Assembly (NCBI GenBank): GCA_943787295.1
Contig: CALSLW010000001.1
Span: 825,501 to 889,500, forward strand
Length of the DNA stretch: 64,000 nt
Source of the DNA: an uncultured Flavobacteriaceae bacterium
Lineage (GTDB): Bacteria; Bacteroidota; Bacteroidia; Flavobacteriales; Flavobacteriaceae
Direction of reading: 5' to 3'
In this document: positions 27,176 through 35,009 of the stretch, one piece after another
Numbering within the stretch: the first letter of the stretch is position 1
Layout of the letters: each line of letters starts with the position of its first letter
Notes under the pieces: generated by a model
The model's input: only the letters and a program-made list of their open reading frames with translations
The model's database searches: none
Told to the model about the DNA's origin: nothing
Program-made: the position numbers and the translations under genes

Positions 27176-28723
27176 TTATTTTATGGTCCCGATCGCCTCT
27201 AAATAACGATTTAATTCTTCTTTCACCTTTGGGAACAAGAAGAACAACCCTATCATATTAGGGAATACTAATGCTAAGATCATCGCGTCTGAGAATGTCC
27301 ATACAGCTGACATATCTCCTGCCGCTCCAATAACGATAAAGAGCAAGAAAAGGATCTTATAAGTAAGGTCAGAAATTTTACTTTTTCCAAAAACAAACAT
27401 CCAAGACTGCAGTCCGTAGTAAGACCAAGAAATCATAGTAGATACCGCAAACAATACTACAGCGATGGTTAAGAAAGGTCCAGAAAAAGAAATGTATTTT
27501 GCAAAAGCTGCAGCTGTAATTGCTGCCCCCTCTGCCGGTTGACCATCGATCATCACCATTCCGCCTTCGCCGCCATATTGAAATACTGTACTATCTCCAT
27601 TAAAGATAATAATGACTAAAGCAGTCAAGGTACAAATGACAACGGTATCGATAAAAGGCTCTAATAAGGCAACTAAACCTTCAGAAGCTGCATATTTTGT
27701 TTTTACAGCAGAGTGCGCAATAGAAGCAGAACCTGCTCCAGCTTCATTTGAAAAAGCTGCACGTCTAAACCCTGTAATTAACACTCCCAGCAAACCTCCG
27801 AGGCCCGCCTGCGGATTAAATGCTTGAGAAAAAATCATACCGAATGCATCGTCTACAAAAGTGATGTTTGTAATAATGATATAGAGGCAAGCCAAAATAT
27901 ACATCAAGGCCATTAAGGGAACTACTTTTTCGGTTACTTGAGCAATACGTTTGATTCCACCTATAATGATAATACCAACCACAACCATCATGATCAAACC
28001 GATGATTGTTCTCGCATTACCTCCTGTCATCCCAAAAGATTCAACTAGTTGCATGGCTGCTTGATTTGATTGCGCTGCATTTCCACCTCCAAAAGAAGCT
28101 CCAATACATAGCACAGCAAAAATCACGGCTAATGTTTTCCCTAAACGGGCAAAACCTTTTTCTTCTAGTCCTTTTGTCAGATAGTACATGGGACCGCCAT
28201 AAACAGTTCCATCTTCACCTACGTCGCGGTATTTTACCCCTAAGGTACATTCTACAAATTTTGTCGACATGCCAATTAACCCACAAAGAATCATCCAGAA
28301 AGTGGCCCCTGGACCCCCAATCGCAATGGCTAGGGCTACCCCGGCAATGTTTCCATTTCCAACTGTTCCAGAAACGGCAGTGGCAAGGGCTTGAAAATGA
28401 CTAACCTCTCCTTCTTCTCCATCGTTACTGTGATCATCAACTTCATCGTATTTCCCTCTTACTGTATTAATTGCAGTAGGAAATCTTTTGACATTAATAA
28501 AGCCAAAATATACAGTAAAGAACAAAGCTCCACCTACTAGTAGAAAGATAATGGTTGGAATTTCTGTTCCAGGAAAGTTATGAAGAACTACAGCACCCCA
28601 CCAGTTTGCTATGGGCGTAAATGCTTCATTAATTCGATCGTCAAGACCTTGCTCTTGCGCAAATAAGGGCGCAGAAAATAATATAAATAAAATGGATAAT
28701 AGTCGTTTAAAAGTGAATTGCAT
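27176..28723 (-). CDS. Sodium:alanine symporter family protein
   Basis: Inner-membrane AGCS-type Na+/amino-acid symporter, 515 residues. The polytopic segments, the family signature GGPGATFWM in the N-half and GFRRAAFSNEAGAGSASIAHS near the centre are visible. Before the first transport helix is an extra hydrophobic N-terminus (FKRLLSILFILFSAPLFAQ) like a signal peptide. Substrate is probably Ala, Gly or Ser. Followed by the HhH gene on the same strand. Confidence 0.9.
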   Translation of the reverse strand: MQFTFKRLLSILFILFSAPLFAQEQGLDDRINEAFTPIANWWGAVVLHNFPGTEIPTIIFLLVGGALFFTVYFGFINVKRFPTAINTVRGKYDEVDDHSNDGEEGEVSHFQALATAVSGTVGNGNIAGVALAIAIGGPGATFWMILCGLIGMSTKFVECTLGVKYRDVGEDGTVYGGPMYYLTKGLEEKGFARLGKTLAVIFAVLCIGASFGGGNAAQSNQAAMQLVESFGMTGGNARTIIGLIMMVVVGIIIIGGIKRIAQVTEKVVPLMALMYILACLYIIITNITFVDDAFGMIFSQAFNPQAGLGGLLGVLITGFRRAAFSNEAGAGSASIAHSAVKTKYAASEGLVALLEPFIDTVVICTLTALVIIIFNGDSTVFQYGGEGGMVMIDGQPAEGAAITAAAFAKYISFSGPFLTIAVVLFAVSTMISWSYYGLQSWMFVFGKSKISDLTYKILFLLFIVIGAAGDMSAVWTFSDAMILALVFPNMIGLFFLFPKVKEELNRYLEAIGTIK

Positions 28724-28800
28724 TTGGATGTTATTTGGTTTCTAAGCTACCAATATCCTAAAATAATCCCTAATAACAAATTCTGATTTGCATTGATTTA

Positions 28801-29022
28801 TTATAAATCAAAAACAGAGGTGCGCTTGGTATAGATTAAATCTTTGAGTTTTAACCAAAAAGCCAAAGTTAAGTAAATGACGAATCCCCCCACTAAAGTG
28901 GCAAAAGATGCATAGATAAAAAATAAGCGAACACTTTTAACTTTCATCCCTAAACGGTCTGCCAGTCGAGTAGAAACTGCAAAACCATGTTTTTCAAACC
29001 AATGTCTAAAATTCCTTGCCAT
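28801..29022 (-). CDS. PspC-domain membrane protein
   Basis: 73-residue protein with a PspC-like core: the amphipathic N-terminus MARNFRHWFEKHGFAVSTRLADRLGM, a membrane segment (LFFIYASFATLVGGFVIYLTLAFWL) and a short charged tail. The ATG at 29022 lies 2 bases after the DUF2851 stop; a longer in-frame start at 29073 would overlap that gene. PspC proteins often signal envelope stress, but there is no phage-shock operon beside it. Confidence 0.75.
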   Translation of the reverse strand: MARNFRHWFEKHGFAVSTRLADRLGMKVKSVRLFFIYASFATLVGGFVIYLTLAFWLKLKDLIYTKRTSVFDL

Positions 29023-29024
29023 AA

Positions 29025-30296
29025 CTAATCGGGGTGATTTAAAAGGTGTACCCCCACACTGCAAAGTAAACACTTTTTTAGCTCACAATATCCTTTTTTT
29101 AAGTGAAGAAAGGACTGAGTGTCTAAGGCATTATTAGCGTTTACCCCTAATGCCTGAAAACCCTCAACAATAACATTCTTCTCTGGTTTTATGGCTTGCA
29201 TTAAATCAAATACCTTTGCATTTGGATCCTTTCCTTTTGATCTGTGATAACAAAAATACAAGGGTATTAAAGTATTTACCTGAAGTAGATCCACAAAAGC
29301 AGATGTGATTCTTTTCTCCCTTGTCTTAGAGACTTTGTCAAAAGTGTAATGCGTTTTCCAAAATGACGAAACCCCCACCTTAGTCATCCATTGTACACGA
29401 AGGGTTTTAGCTTCAAATATCTTAGCAAAAAGCTGCTGAGAAGAGACATATAACTGTGCTAATTGTACCAAGCGTATCGTGGGAAAGTTTTGTGGACGCA
29501 ATCGCATAAATCGAACAGCAACATCAGAAGGTGGCAAAGAAAACTTATGCTGCAAATATTTAAATTCCTCCCATAAACTTGCACCATAAACAGATGATTT
29601 TGCAGTAGCGAGCAAGCCCGCTTGTCCTAGCAACAAGGCTTCTAGCGCTCTTTCATCTTGCTGTAATTTCCTTATGACTTTAAAGGGGATGCTCTTTGCC
29701 ATCTCAAAAAAAGCCTCCCCATTAATATTTAAACCAAAGTTGCGCGACAACAATAAAAACAATACTGCCTCCCAATCATTTTTAGTGGCTGTAAGAAGGC
29801 TTTGAATACGCTGGGATTTCTCTTCTAGTCGCGCAACAAAAAGTCGCTCTTTCCAAAGTTGAAAAAGTGGAGAAGGAACTTTATTGAAGTTTGCTTCGCA
29901 AGGAATAAAATCAGTCGTTTTAGAGAATTTTCGCTTATGGTTTTCGAGTAATGAAGCAGGAATGTTTTCTTTTAAAACCACGGTTGGCAAAAGACTCCCA
30001 TCTGCGCGGCAAACTGCGATATCATCCTCCCATACAACATGTAAAATGACATTGTTATAGGCATCGTCTTTATGATGATTGTGGCGATACCAATCTGAAG
30101 ACTTTAGATGGATTTCGACTGAACCTGCCCATTTTAAGTCTGCGATATAAATTTGCGCATTCGAGAAATCTGGCCCGTCGTGTTGATTGTGAAAACCAAC
30201 ATGTATGACCTGCAAGGAGTCTCCTTGGACAGTTTTTATACGGCTGTGTAGAAATTTTTGAAACTTCCACACATAGTGGAGGAAGTCCTCTTTCAT
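29025..30296 (-). CDS. DUF2851 family protein
   Basis: 423-residue cytoplasmic protein that I recognise as DUF2851, common in Bacteroidota and of unknown function. Recognisable parts: N-terminal VIHVGFHNQHDGPDFSNAQIYI-like segment (about 25-46), GSVEIHLKSSDWYRHNHHKD, and the C-terminal KGYCELKKCLLCSVG with two Cys pairs, which may bind metal. Lies 18 bases after the rhodanese gene and 2 bases before the PspC gene. Confidence 0.8.
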   Translation of the reverse strand: MKEDFLHYVWKFQKFLHSRIKTVQGDSLQVIHVGFHNQHDGPDFSNAQIYIADLKWAGSVEIHLKSSDWYRHNHHKDDAYNNVILHVVWEDDIAVCRADGSLLPTVVLKENIPASLLENHKRKFSKTTDFIPCEANFNKVPSPLFQLWKERLFVARLEEKSQRIQSLLTATKNDWEAVLFLLLSRNFGLNINGEAFFEMAKSIPFKVIRKLQQDERALEALLLGQAGLLATAKSSVYGASLWEEFKYLQHKFSLPPSDVAVRFMRLRPQNFPTIRLVQLAQLYVSSQQLFAKIFEAKTLRVQWMTKVGVSSFWKTHYTFDKVSKTREKRITSAFVDLLQVNTLIPLYFCYHRSKGKDPNAKVFDLMQAIKPEKNVIVEGFQALGVNANNALDTQSFLHLKKGYCELKKCLLCSVGVHLLNHPD

Positions 30297-30314
30297 CGAT
30301 TTGGGGGCTTGTGA

Positions 30315-30626
30315 TTACTCGACGACTTCTCCAGTCCAGGCTAAAATACCGCCTTTAAGGTTAACGGTTTCGGCAACGCCTAATTGATCTAATAATTGAC
30401 AGGCCTGGGCACTTCTCGCGCCAGAACGACAATAGATAAAATACGCTTTATCTTTTGGAAGTTCATTTGCTGCATCCATAAAAGATTGGGGTTGACGAAT
30501 GTCTATTAGAGTAGCCCCCACAAGGTGTTTCTCATTAAACTCATCTTCTGTGCGAACATCCAGCAAAACAGCATTCTCTGCCGCTAATCTTTGTTCGTTC
30601 CATTCGTCTTGATGTAATTCTGTCAT
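30315..30626 (-). CDS. Rhodanese-like domain protein
   Basis: Single-domain rhodanese of 103 residues. It has the active-site loop CRSGAR (YFIYCRSGARSAQAC), a catalytic Cys, plus the LLDVRTEDEFNEKHLVGA opening. Likely a sulfurtransferase or persulfide carrier. The ATG at 30626 is preferred over a longer frame to 30668 because a promoter (30639-30668) overlaps the extra segment. Confidence 0.85.
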   Translation of the reverse strand: MTELHQDEWNEQRLAAENAVLLDVRTEDEFNEKHLVGATLIDIRQPQSFMDAANELPKDKAYFIYCRSGARSAQACQLLDQLGVAETVNLKGGILAWTGEVVE

Positions 30627-30638
30627 GATATTTTTTCT

Positions 30639-30668
30639 CAAATTTAATTCGAAATGTTCACTCTTCAA
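30639..30668 (-). promoter_or_regulatory. Promoter of the rhodanese operon
   Basis: Minus strand TTG (30666-30668), 19 bp, TAAATTTG (30639-30646): matches the Bacteroidota consensus at both boxes with ideal spacing. It lies 12 bases before the rhodanese ATG. Confidence 0.85.
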
Positions 30669-30687
30669 ATCATTTTTCTGTCAAAAC

Positions 30688-30717
30688 TTGTCGGTAATAA
30701 AATTTATATTACATTTG
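30688..30717 (+). promoter_or_regulatory. marR promoter
   Basis: TTG (30688-30690), 19 bp, TACATTTG (30710-30717): full Bacteroidota promoter. The ATG follows after 17 bases. Confidence 0.85.
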
Positions 30718-30734
30718 TATATACAATAGTTGTA
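30715..30734 (+). promoter_or_regulatory. Candidate MarR operator
   Basis: Two overlapping palindromes share TACAA: perfect TTGTATATACAA (30715-30726) and TACAATAGTTGTA (30722-30734, 5+3+5). They cover the end of the -7 box, the transcription start and the codon before ATG. MarR proteins commonly repress themselves from such sites. Function is inferred. Confidence 0.5.
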
Positions 30735-31163
30735 ATGACAAGTAAAGATAACAAACATAACAGAGATTTGGTTGTAGCCTTATTAAGGGCTGGCAATCGA
30801 TTGGATGATGAATTAAATGCATTGACAAAAGCATTTGGGATATCATTACCTCAATTTAATGTATTGCGAATTCTAAGGGGACAGAAGGGGAAACCTGCTA
30901 ACCTTTCAACCTTAAACGAACACATGATTCACAAAATGAGTAACACCACAAGACTGGTGGATAAACTCATTGAAAAGCAACTAGTCGAAAGATGTATTTG
31001 TGAAAAGAATCGACGCAAAGTTGAGATTACCATTACACAACTAGGACTAGACCTATTAACTAGTATTGATAATCAACTTACCTTAAAAGAAGCACAACTT
31101 GTTGAAAATATAAGCCCTAATGAAAAAGAAAAATTGATTGCTTTAATCTCAAAACTTACCTAA
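30735..31163 (+). CDS. MarR-family transcriptional regulator
   Basis: Winged-helix regulator of 142 residues. The start ATG at 30735 follows the promoter; an upstream in-frame start would run through the promoter and is rejected. The recognition region contains LSTLNEHMIHKMSNTTRLVDKLIEKQLVERC, then a wing with RRKVEITITQLG. The single Cys pair near the wing (CICEKN) could sense redox. It lies 46 bases before yceI and probably controls itself, yceI and the CDGSH gene. Confidence 0.88.
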   Translation: MTSKDNKHNRDLVVALLRAGNRLDDELNALTKAFGISLPQFNVLRILRGQKGKPANLSTLNEHMIHKMSNTTRLVDKLIEKQLVERCICEKNRRKVEITITQLGLDLLTSIDNQLTLKEAQLVENISPNEKEKLIALISKLT

Positions 31164-31209
31164 ACACAACCTACTTAATTCTAACATTAATTATTCAAAT
31201 TTAAATTCT

Positions 31210-31782
31210 ATGAAAAAAACAATTCAAAACCTAGCCTTAATAATGAGCTTTATCTTTTGCTCAATGACCTTACAGGCGCAAAAACAAAACGTTAATATCG
31301 AAAAGAGCAGCATTCGATGGACGGGAAAAGAAATAACAACCAAGACTCACTATGGAAGCATCTCATTTCAAGAAGCTAGTCTTGAACTAAACAATGGATT
31401 AGCCAGCGGTGGACAATTTATAGTTGATATGACTTCAATCAATTGTGAAGATCTTGAAGGTGGAAGTAAACAGTATTTGGAAAAACACCTGAAATCTGAG
31501 GATTTCTTCGGAGTAGAACAACATGCAACGGCCAAGCTTGAGATCAGCTCAGCTAAACAAGGAGAAAATGGAAAACAAATTGTCGATGGTCAGTTAACTA
31601 TCAAGGGGATTACACATCCTGTAAGTTTTGATTTAGCTGTTGGAGAAACATCAGCGACGGCAAATTTGGTCTTTGATCGGTCAAAATACAATGTGAAATT
31701 TAGATCAAAAACTTTTTTTGATGATCTAGGTGATAAACTAATTTATGATGACATTGAACTTGAAGTAACTTTAATATTTTAA
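31210..31782 (+). CDS. YceI-family periplasmic protein
   Basis: Exported lipocalin-like YceI protein, 190 residues. The signal peptide (LALIMSFIFCSMTLQA, cleavage after QAQ-type site) is followed by the eight-stranded barrel, with IRWTGKEITTKTHYGSI, FIVDMTSINCEDL and HPVSFDLAVGE. Members bind polyprenoid ligands. MarR plus YceI pairs are common in the Bacteroidota. Followed by the CDGSH gene after 3 bases. Confidence 0.92.
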   Translation: MKKTIQNLALIMSFIFCSMTLQAQKQNVNIEKSSIRWTGKEITTKTHYGSISFQEASLELNNGLASGGQFIVDMTSINCEDLEGGSKQYLEKHLKSEDFFGVEQHATAKLEISSAKQGENGKQIVDGQLTIKGITHPVSFDLAVGETSATANLVFDRSKYNVKFRSKTFFDDLGDKLIYDDIELEVTLIF

Positions 31783-31785
31783 TTT

Positions 31786-31869
31786 ATGAAAACAAATCGA
31801 CCTAAATGTGGTTGTGGTAATTCAGAGAATCCGGAAGGATTTTGTGATGGATCACACGCCAATAAATAA
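31786..31869 (+). CDS. Minimal CDGSH iron-sulfur protein
   Basis: A 27-residue protein, MKTNRPKCGCGNSENPEGFC then DGSHANK, 3 bases after yceI. It holds only the CDGSH zinc-finger-like 2Fe-2S motif: three Cys (8, 10, 20) and His24, the expected four ligands. The spacing C-x-C-x9-C-x3-H is one residue longer than the usual x8. No other domain or membrane part, so it is near the smallest possible CDGSH unit; such proteins elsewhere carry redox-sensitive clusters. Coding is supported by motif, tight spacing and good operon position. Whether it folds alone is unknown. Confidence 0.75.
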   Translation: MKTNRPKCGCGNSENPEGFCDGSHANK

Positions 31870-31877
31870 TTTCTCCT

Positions 31878-31889
31878 TTCAATATTGAA
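31878..31889 (+). promoter_or_regulatory. Palindrome over the trp promoter -33 box
   Basis: Perfect 12-bp inverted repeat TTCAATATTGAA overlapping the TTG -33 element. Possible operator, or chance in AT-rich DNA. Confidence 0.25.
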
Positions 31890-31915
31890 CACATTAATTT
31901 TTTGAATTATATTTG
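31885..31915 (+). promoter_or_regulatory. trp operon promoter
   Basis: TTG (31885-31887), 20 bp, TATATTTG (31908-31915), a good Bacteroidota match. Transcription would start about 4-7 bases later, right at the leader-peptide ATG (31921), so the leader would be nearly leaderless. Confidence 0.8.
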
Positions 31916-31920
31916 ACTCA

Positions 31921-31962
31921 ATGAAAACGAGAAACAACAGCACAAATTGGTGGAACGAATAA
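31921..31962 (+). CDS. trpL: Trp operon leader peptide
   Basis: A 13-residue peptide, MKTRNNSTNWWNE, with two adjacent Trp codons (31948-31953). It is followed by a hairpin and then a terminator upstream of trpE, the classic attenuation layout: scarcity of charged tRNA-Trp stalls the ribosome at the Trp codons. The start has no SD. The tandem Trp codons are very unlikely to occur by chance at this place. Confidence 0.85.
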   Translation: MKTRNNSTNWWNE

Positions 31963-31977
31963 ATTAACTTTATTCGT
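31955..31977 (+). promoter_or_regulatory. Leader pause hairpin of the trp attenuator
   Basis: A 9-bp stem (31955-31963 with 31969-31977) with a TTAAC loop overlaps the leader stop codon. Equivalent to the 1:2 pause structure. Bases 31974-31979 (TCGTGA) are also complementary to 32013-32018 (TCACGA) in the terminator, giving a possible antiterminator. Confidence 0.6.
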
Positions 31978-32000
31978 GAAACACGCTGTATCAACATATC

Positions 32001-32030
32001 AAAGGCTTGTCATCACGACAGGCCTTTTTT
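32001..32030 (+). terminator. trp attenuator terminator
   Basis: Stem of 11 pairs with one G-U (32001-32011 with 32017-32027), 5-base loop and T-run to 32030. It stands 15 bases before trpE. When Trp-tRNA is plentiful, it should stop transcription. Confidence 0.85.
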
Positions 32031-32044
32031 AATTTTGGCACCTT

Positions 32045-33445
32045 ATGAAAACATTTGCCCTTAAAACAGAACATAAAAAAATACTCGCAGATACGCTTAC
32101 ACCCGTAAGTGCCTATCTTAAAATACGCGATGTTTTTCCACATTCTCTTTTATTAGAGAGTAGTGACTATCATGCAAACAATAATGATTTTTCCTACATC
32201 TGCTGTAACCCCATTGCTTCCATCGAATTAAAAAACGGGGTGTTAAGTACGCAATATCCTGACGGAAGTTCGACCGTTGAACAAGCAGATTCAAGCATGG
32301 ATATCCCTGAACGCATTCACGCCTTTTCACAACAATTCGACAGCGAGCGCTTTCCATTTAAGTTTATCAGCAATGGTATCTTTGGCTACATCGCTCATGA
32401 TGCCGTGGATCGTTTTGAGAACGTCAAGCTCAATAAAACCAAACCTGGGCACGACATACCAGACATCTATTATGCCGTCTATCAAAATATCATTGCCATT
32501 AGCCTCTTTAATCATGAGGCGCATTTGTTTTCGCATGTTTATGAGGGAGAACACAATCTAAGCGAAATTGAAATTCTACTTAATGCAAAAAATAGCAGCC
32601 ATTTTAGTTTTGAAAAAGTTGGGGAGAAAACTTCTAACCTCACCGATGATCAATTTATCGACTTCGTCAAAAAAGGAAAAGAACATTGTTTTAGAGGCGA
32701 TGTTTTCCAATTGGTTCTCTCCCGTCGCTTTTCTCAAGGATTTAAAGGGGACGAATTTAATGTGTATCGCACCCTGCGTTCGATTAACCCTTCTCCCTAT
32801 TTGTTTTTCTTTGACTATGGAGACTTTAAAATTTTTGGAAGCTCGCCCGAAGCACAACTCATTGTTCAAAATGACAAAGCCGAAATTCACCCTATCGCAG
32901 GAACCTTCCGCCGGACAGGTGATGATGAAAAAGACGCACTCGCCGCTGGAGAATTAGCTAAAGACCCAAAAGAAAATAGCGAACATGTGATGCTGGTCGA
33001 TCTCGCGCGCAATGATTTAAGCCGCAATGGCTCTGAAGTCGTTGTAGAAAAAAATAGAGAGATTCAATTTTATTCGCACGTGATTCACTTGGTCTCGAAA
33101 GTGAGCTGTACCATGAAAAAAGCAGCTAAAACCTTCCGGGTGGTGGCAGACACATTCCCCGCGGGTACACTAAGTGGCGCGCCTAAACACAACGCCTTGC
33201 AATTGATTGATCGCTATGAAACCACCCAAAGAAATTTTTACGGGGGTGCAATAGGATATATGGACTTCCATGGCAATTTTAATCATGCCATTATCATCCG
33301 TTCTTTTTTAAGCAAAAACCACCAACTACACTATCAAGCTGGGGCTGGAATAGTGGCAGACTCTGTCCCAGAGAATGAGTTGCAAGAAGTATATAACAAA
33401 TTAGGTGCTTTAGACAAAGCATTAACATTAGCTGAAGACGTATAA
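32045..33445 (+). CDS. trpE: Anthranilate synthase component I
   Basis: Converts chorismate to anthranilate using ammonia from TrpG; 466 residues. The N-terminal LLLESS (35-40) is the tryptophan feedback-binding site. The C-terminal chorismate-binding core has HPIAGTFRRTG, ELAKDPKENSEHVMLVDLARND and AGTLSGAPKHNAL. First gene of trpEGDCFBA, behind the attenuator. Short 2-base gap to trpG. Confidence 0.97.
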   Translation: MKTFALKTEHKKILADTLTPVSAYLKIRDVFPHSLLLESSDYHANNNDFSYICCNPIASIELKNGVLSTQYPDGSSTVEQADSSMDIPERIHAFSQQFDSERFPFKFISNGIFGYIAHDAVDRFENVKLNKTKPGHDIPDIYYAVYQNIIAISLFNHEAHLFSHVYEGEHNLSEIEILLNAKNSSHFSFEKVGEKTSNLTDDQFIDFVKKGKEHCFRGDVFQLVLSRRFSQGFKGDEFNVYRTLRSINPSPYLFFFDYGDFKIFGSSPEAQLIVQNDKAEIHPIAGTFRRTGDDEKDALAAGELAKDPKENSEHVMLVDLARNDLSRNGSEVVVEKNREIQFYSHVIHLVSKVSCTMKKAAKTFRVVADTFPAGTLSGAPKHNALQLIDRYETTQRNFYGGAIGYMDFHGNFNHAIIIRSFLSKNHQLHYQAGAGIVADSVPENELQEVYNKLGALDKALTLAEDV

Positions 33446-33447
33446 TT

Positions 33448-34011
33448 ATGAAGAAAGTATTTGTCATCGATAATTATGATTCATTTACCTATAATCTAGT
33501 TCACTATCTCGAAGAACTGGATTGTGAAGTAACCGTAAAAAGAAACGATCAATTTGAGTTGGACGAACTAGAAGATTACCCGCTACTCCTCCTCTCCCCA
33601 GGTCCAGGTATTCCAGACGAATCTGGCTTACTTAAAGCTGCAATTGAGCGTTATGCCCCTTCTAAAAAAATCTTAGGAATCTGTTTAGGTCAACAAGCCA
33701 TCGGAGAAGTTTTTGGCGCTAGCCTCATCAACTTAGATAAGGTCTATCACGGGATTGCTACCCCAGTAAAAGTCATTAAAGAAGATGTTTTATTCAAAGA
33801 CCTCCCTGATGTTTTTGACATTGGACGATATCATTCTTGGGTGGTAGAAACTCCTTTACCAGAAGAGCTTATCGCGACTTCTGTAGACGAAGAAGGACAG
33901 TTAATGTCCTTGCGTCATAAGACTTATGATGTTTGTGCGGTGCAATATCACCCTGAATCTGTACTCACCCCACACGGAAAAAAAATATTAGATAACTGGA
34001 TCAATAGTTAA
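33448..34011 (+). CDS. trpG: Anthranilate synthase component II (glutamine amidotransferase)
   Basis: Class I amidotransferase of 187 residues that supplies ammonia to TrpE. It has the triad Cys79 (GICLGQQ), His168 and Glu170 (HPESVLT), and the opening VFVIDNYDSFTYNLVHYLEE. Only 2 bases separate it from both neighbours. It may also serve PabA function; only one such subunit is seen here. Confidence 0.96.
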   Translation: MKKVFVIDNYDSFTYNLVHYLEELDCEVTVKRNDQFELDELEDYPLLLLSPGPGIPDESGLLKAAIERYAPSKKILGICLGQQAIGEVFGASLINLDKVYHGIATPVKVIKEDVLFKDLPDVFDIGRYHSWVVETPLPEELIATSVDEEGQLMSLRHKTYDVCAVQYHPESVLTPHGKKILDNWINS

Positions 34012-34013
34012 GC

Positions 34014-35009
34014 ATGAAAGCCATACTCAACAGACTCATACAACACCAACAACTAAGCAAGGAAGAAGCGCGGCAAATGATTATCAACATCGCCGATGGT
34101 CAATACAACCCTGCTCAAATCGCTTCTTTCCTCACCATTTATATGATGCGCAGCATTAGCTTAGAAGAACTCGAGGGCTTCCGCGCGGCACTACTCGAAT
34201 TGTGTATTGCCATCGATTTAAGTGAATTTGACACCATCGACCTTTGCGGTACAGGGGGAGACGGAAAAGACACTTTTAACATCTCAACCTTATCTTCTTT
34301 TGTCACAGCTGGAGCGGGGATAAAAGTAACAAAACATGGGAATTATGGCGTTTCTTCAGGTTGTGGATCGAGTAATGTTTTAGAAGCCTTAGGGGTTAAA
34401 TTTTCAAATGACCCAAACTTTTTAAAACGCTGTGTGGATCAGGCTGGGATTTGTATTCTGCACGCACCCCTCTTCCACCCTGCCATGAAAAACGTAGCGC
34501 CGGTAAGACGTGAATTAGGCGTAAAGACTTTCTTTAATATGTTAGGTCCACTAGTCAATCCCGCTTTCCCAAGGAATCAATTGACCGGGGTTTTTAATCT
34601 AGAATTAGCGCGTTTGTACCACTACCTTTTTCAAAAGACAGACACAAACTTCACCATACTCTATGCTTTAGATGGCTATGACGAAATTTCGCTCACTGGC
34701 CCTACAAAGGCCTTTAGCAAAAACAGCGAACGTGTTTTAACACCACAAGACTTTGGGGTTTTACCCTTGGAGGCAAGCCAAATTGCTGGCGGAGATAATG
34801 TGGATTCTTCGGCAAAGATTTTTATGAATGTAATCCAAAACAAAAGCACTCAGGCGCAGCAAGAAGTTGTTTGTGCCAACGCCGGAATGGCCATCGCCAC
34901 TGCATTAGATTTATCTCCAATGGAAGGCTTTGAAAAAGCCAAAGAGTCCCTGCTTTCTGGAAAAGCTTTCGAGGCCTTAACTCAACTTCAAAATTTAAGT
35001 AAAGCATGA
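34014..35009 (+). CDS. trpD: Anthranilate phosphoribosyltransferase
   Basis: Transfers phosphoribosyl from PRPP to anthranilate. 331 residues. PRPP loop GTGGDG (79-84), KHGNYGVSSGCGSSNVLEALG and the RRELGVKTFFNMLGPLVNP signature are all present. Its stop overlaps trpC by 4 bases. Confidence 0.96.
   Translation: MKAILNRLIQHQQLSKEEARQMIINIADGQYNPAQIASFLTIYMMRSISLEELEGFRAALLELCIAIDLSEFDTIDLCGTGGDGKDTFNISTLSSFVTAGAGIKVTKHGNYGVSSGCGSSNVLEALGVKFSNDPNFLKRCVDQAGICILHAPLFHPAMKNVAPVRRELGVKTFFNMLGPLVNPAFPRNQLTGVFNLELARLYHYLFQKTDTNFTILYALDGYDEISLTGPTKAFSKNSERVLTPQDFGVLPLEASQIAGGDNVDSSAKIFMNVIQNKSTQAQQEVVCANAGMAIATALDLSPMEGFEKAKESLLSGKAFEALTQLQNLSKA

Noticed and set aside
30654-30734. Longer MarR start at 30654
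   Set aside because: The extra segment covers a full promoter and operator and lacks family similarity.
31779-31997. 72-codon minus-strand frame across the trp leader and CDGSH gene
   Set aside because: No family, and it lies opposite the CDGSH gene, promoter and attenuator, all supported independently.
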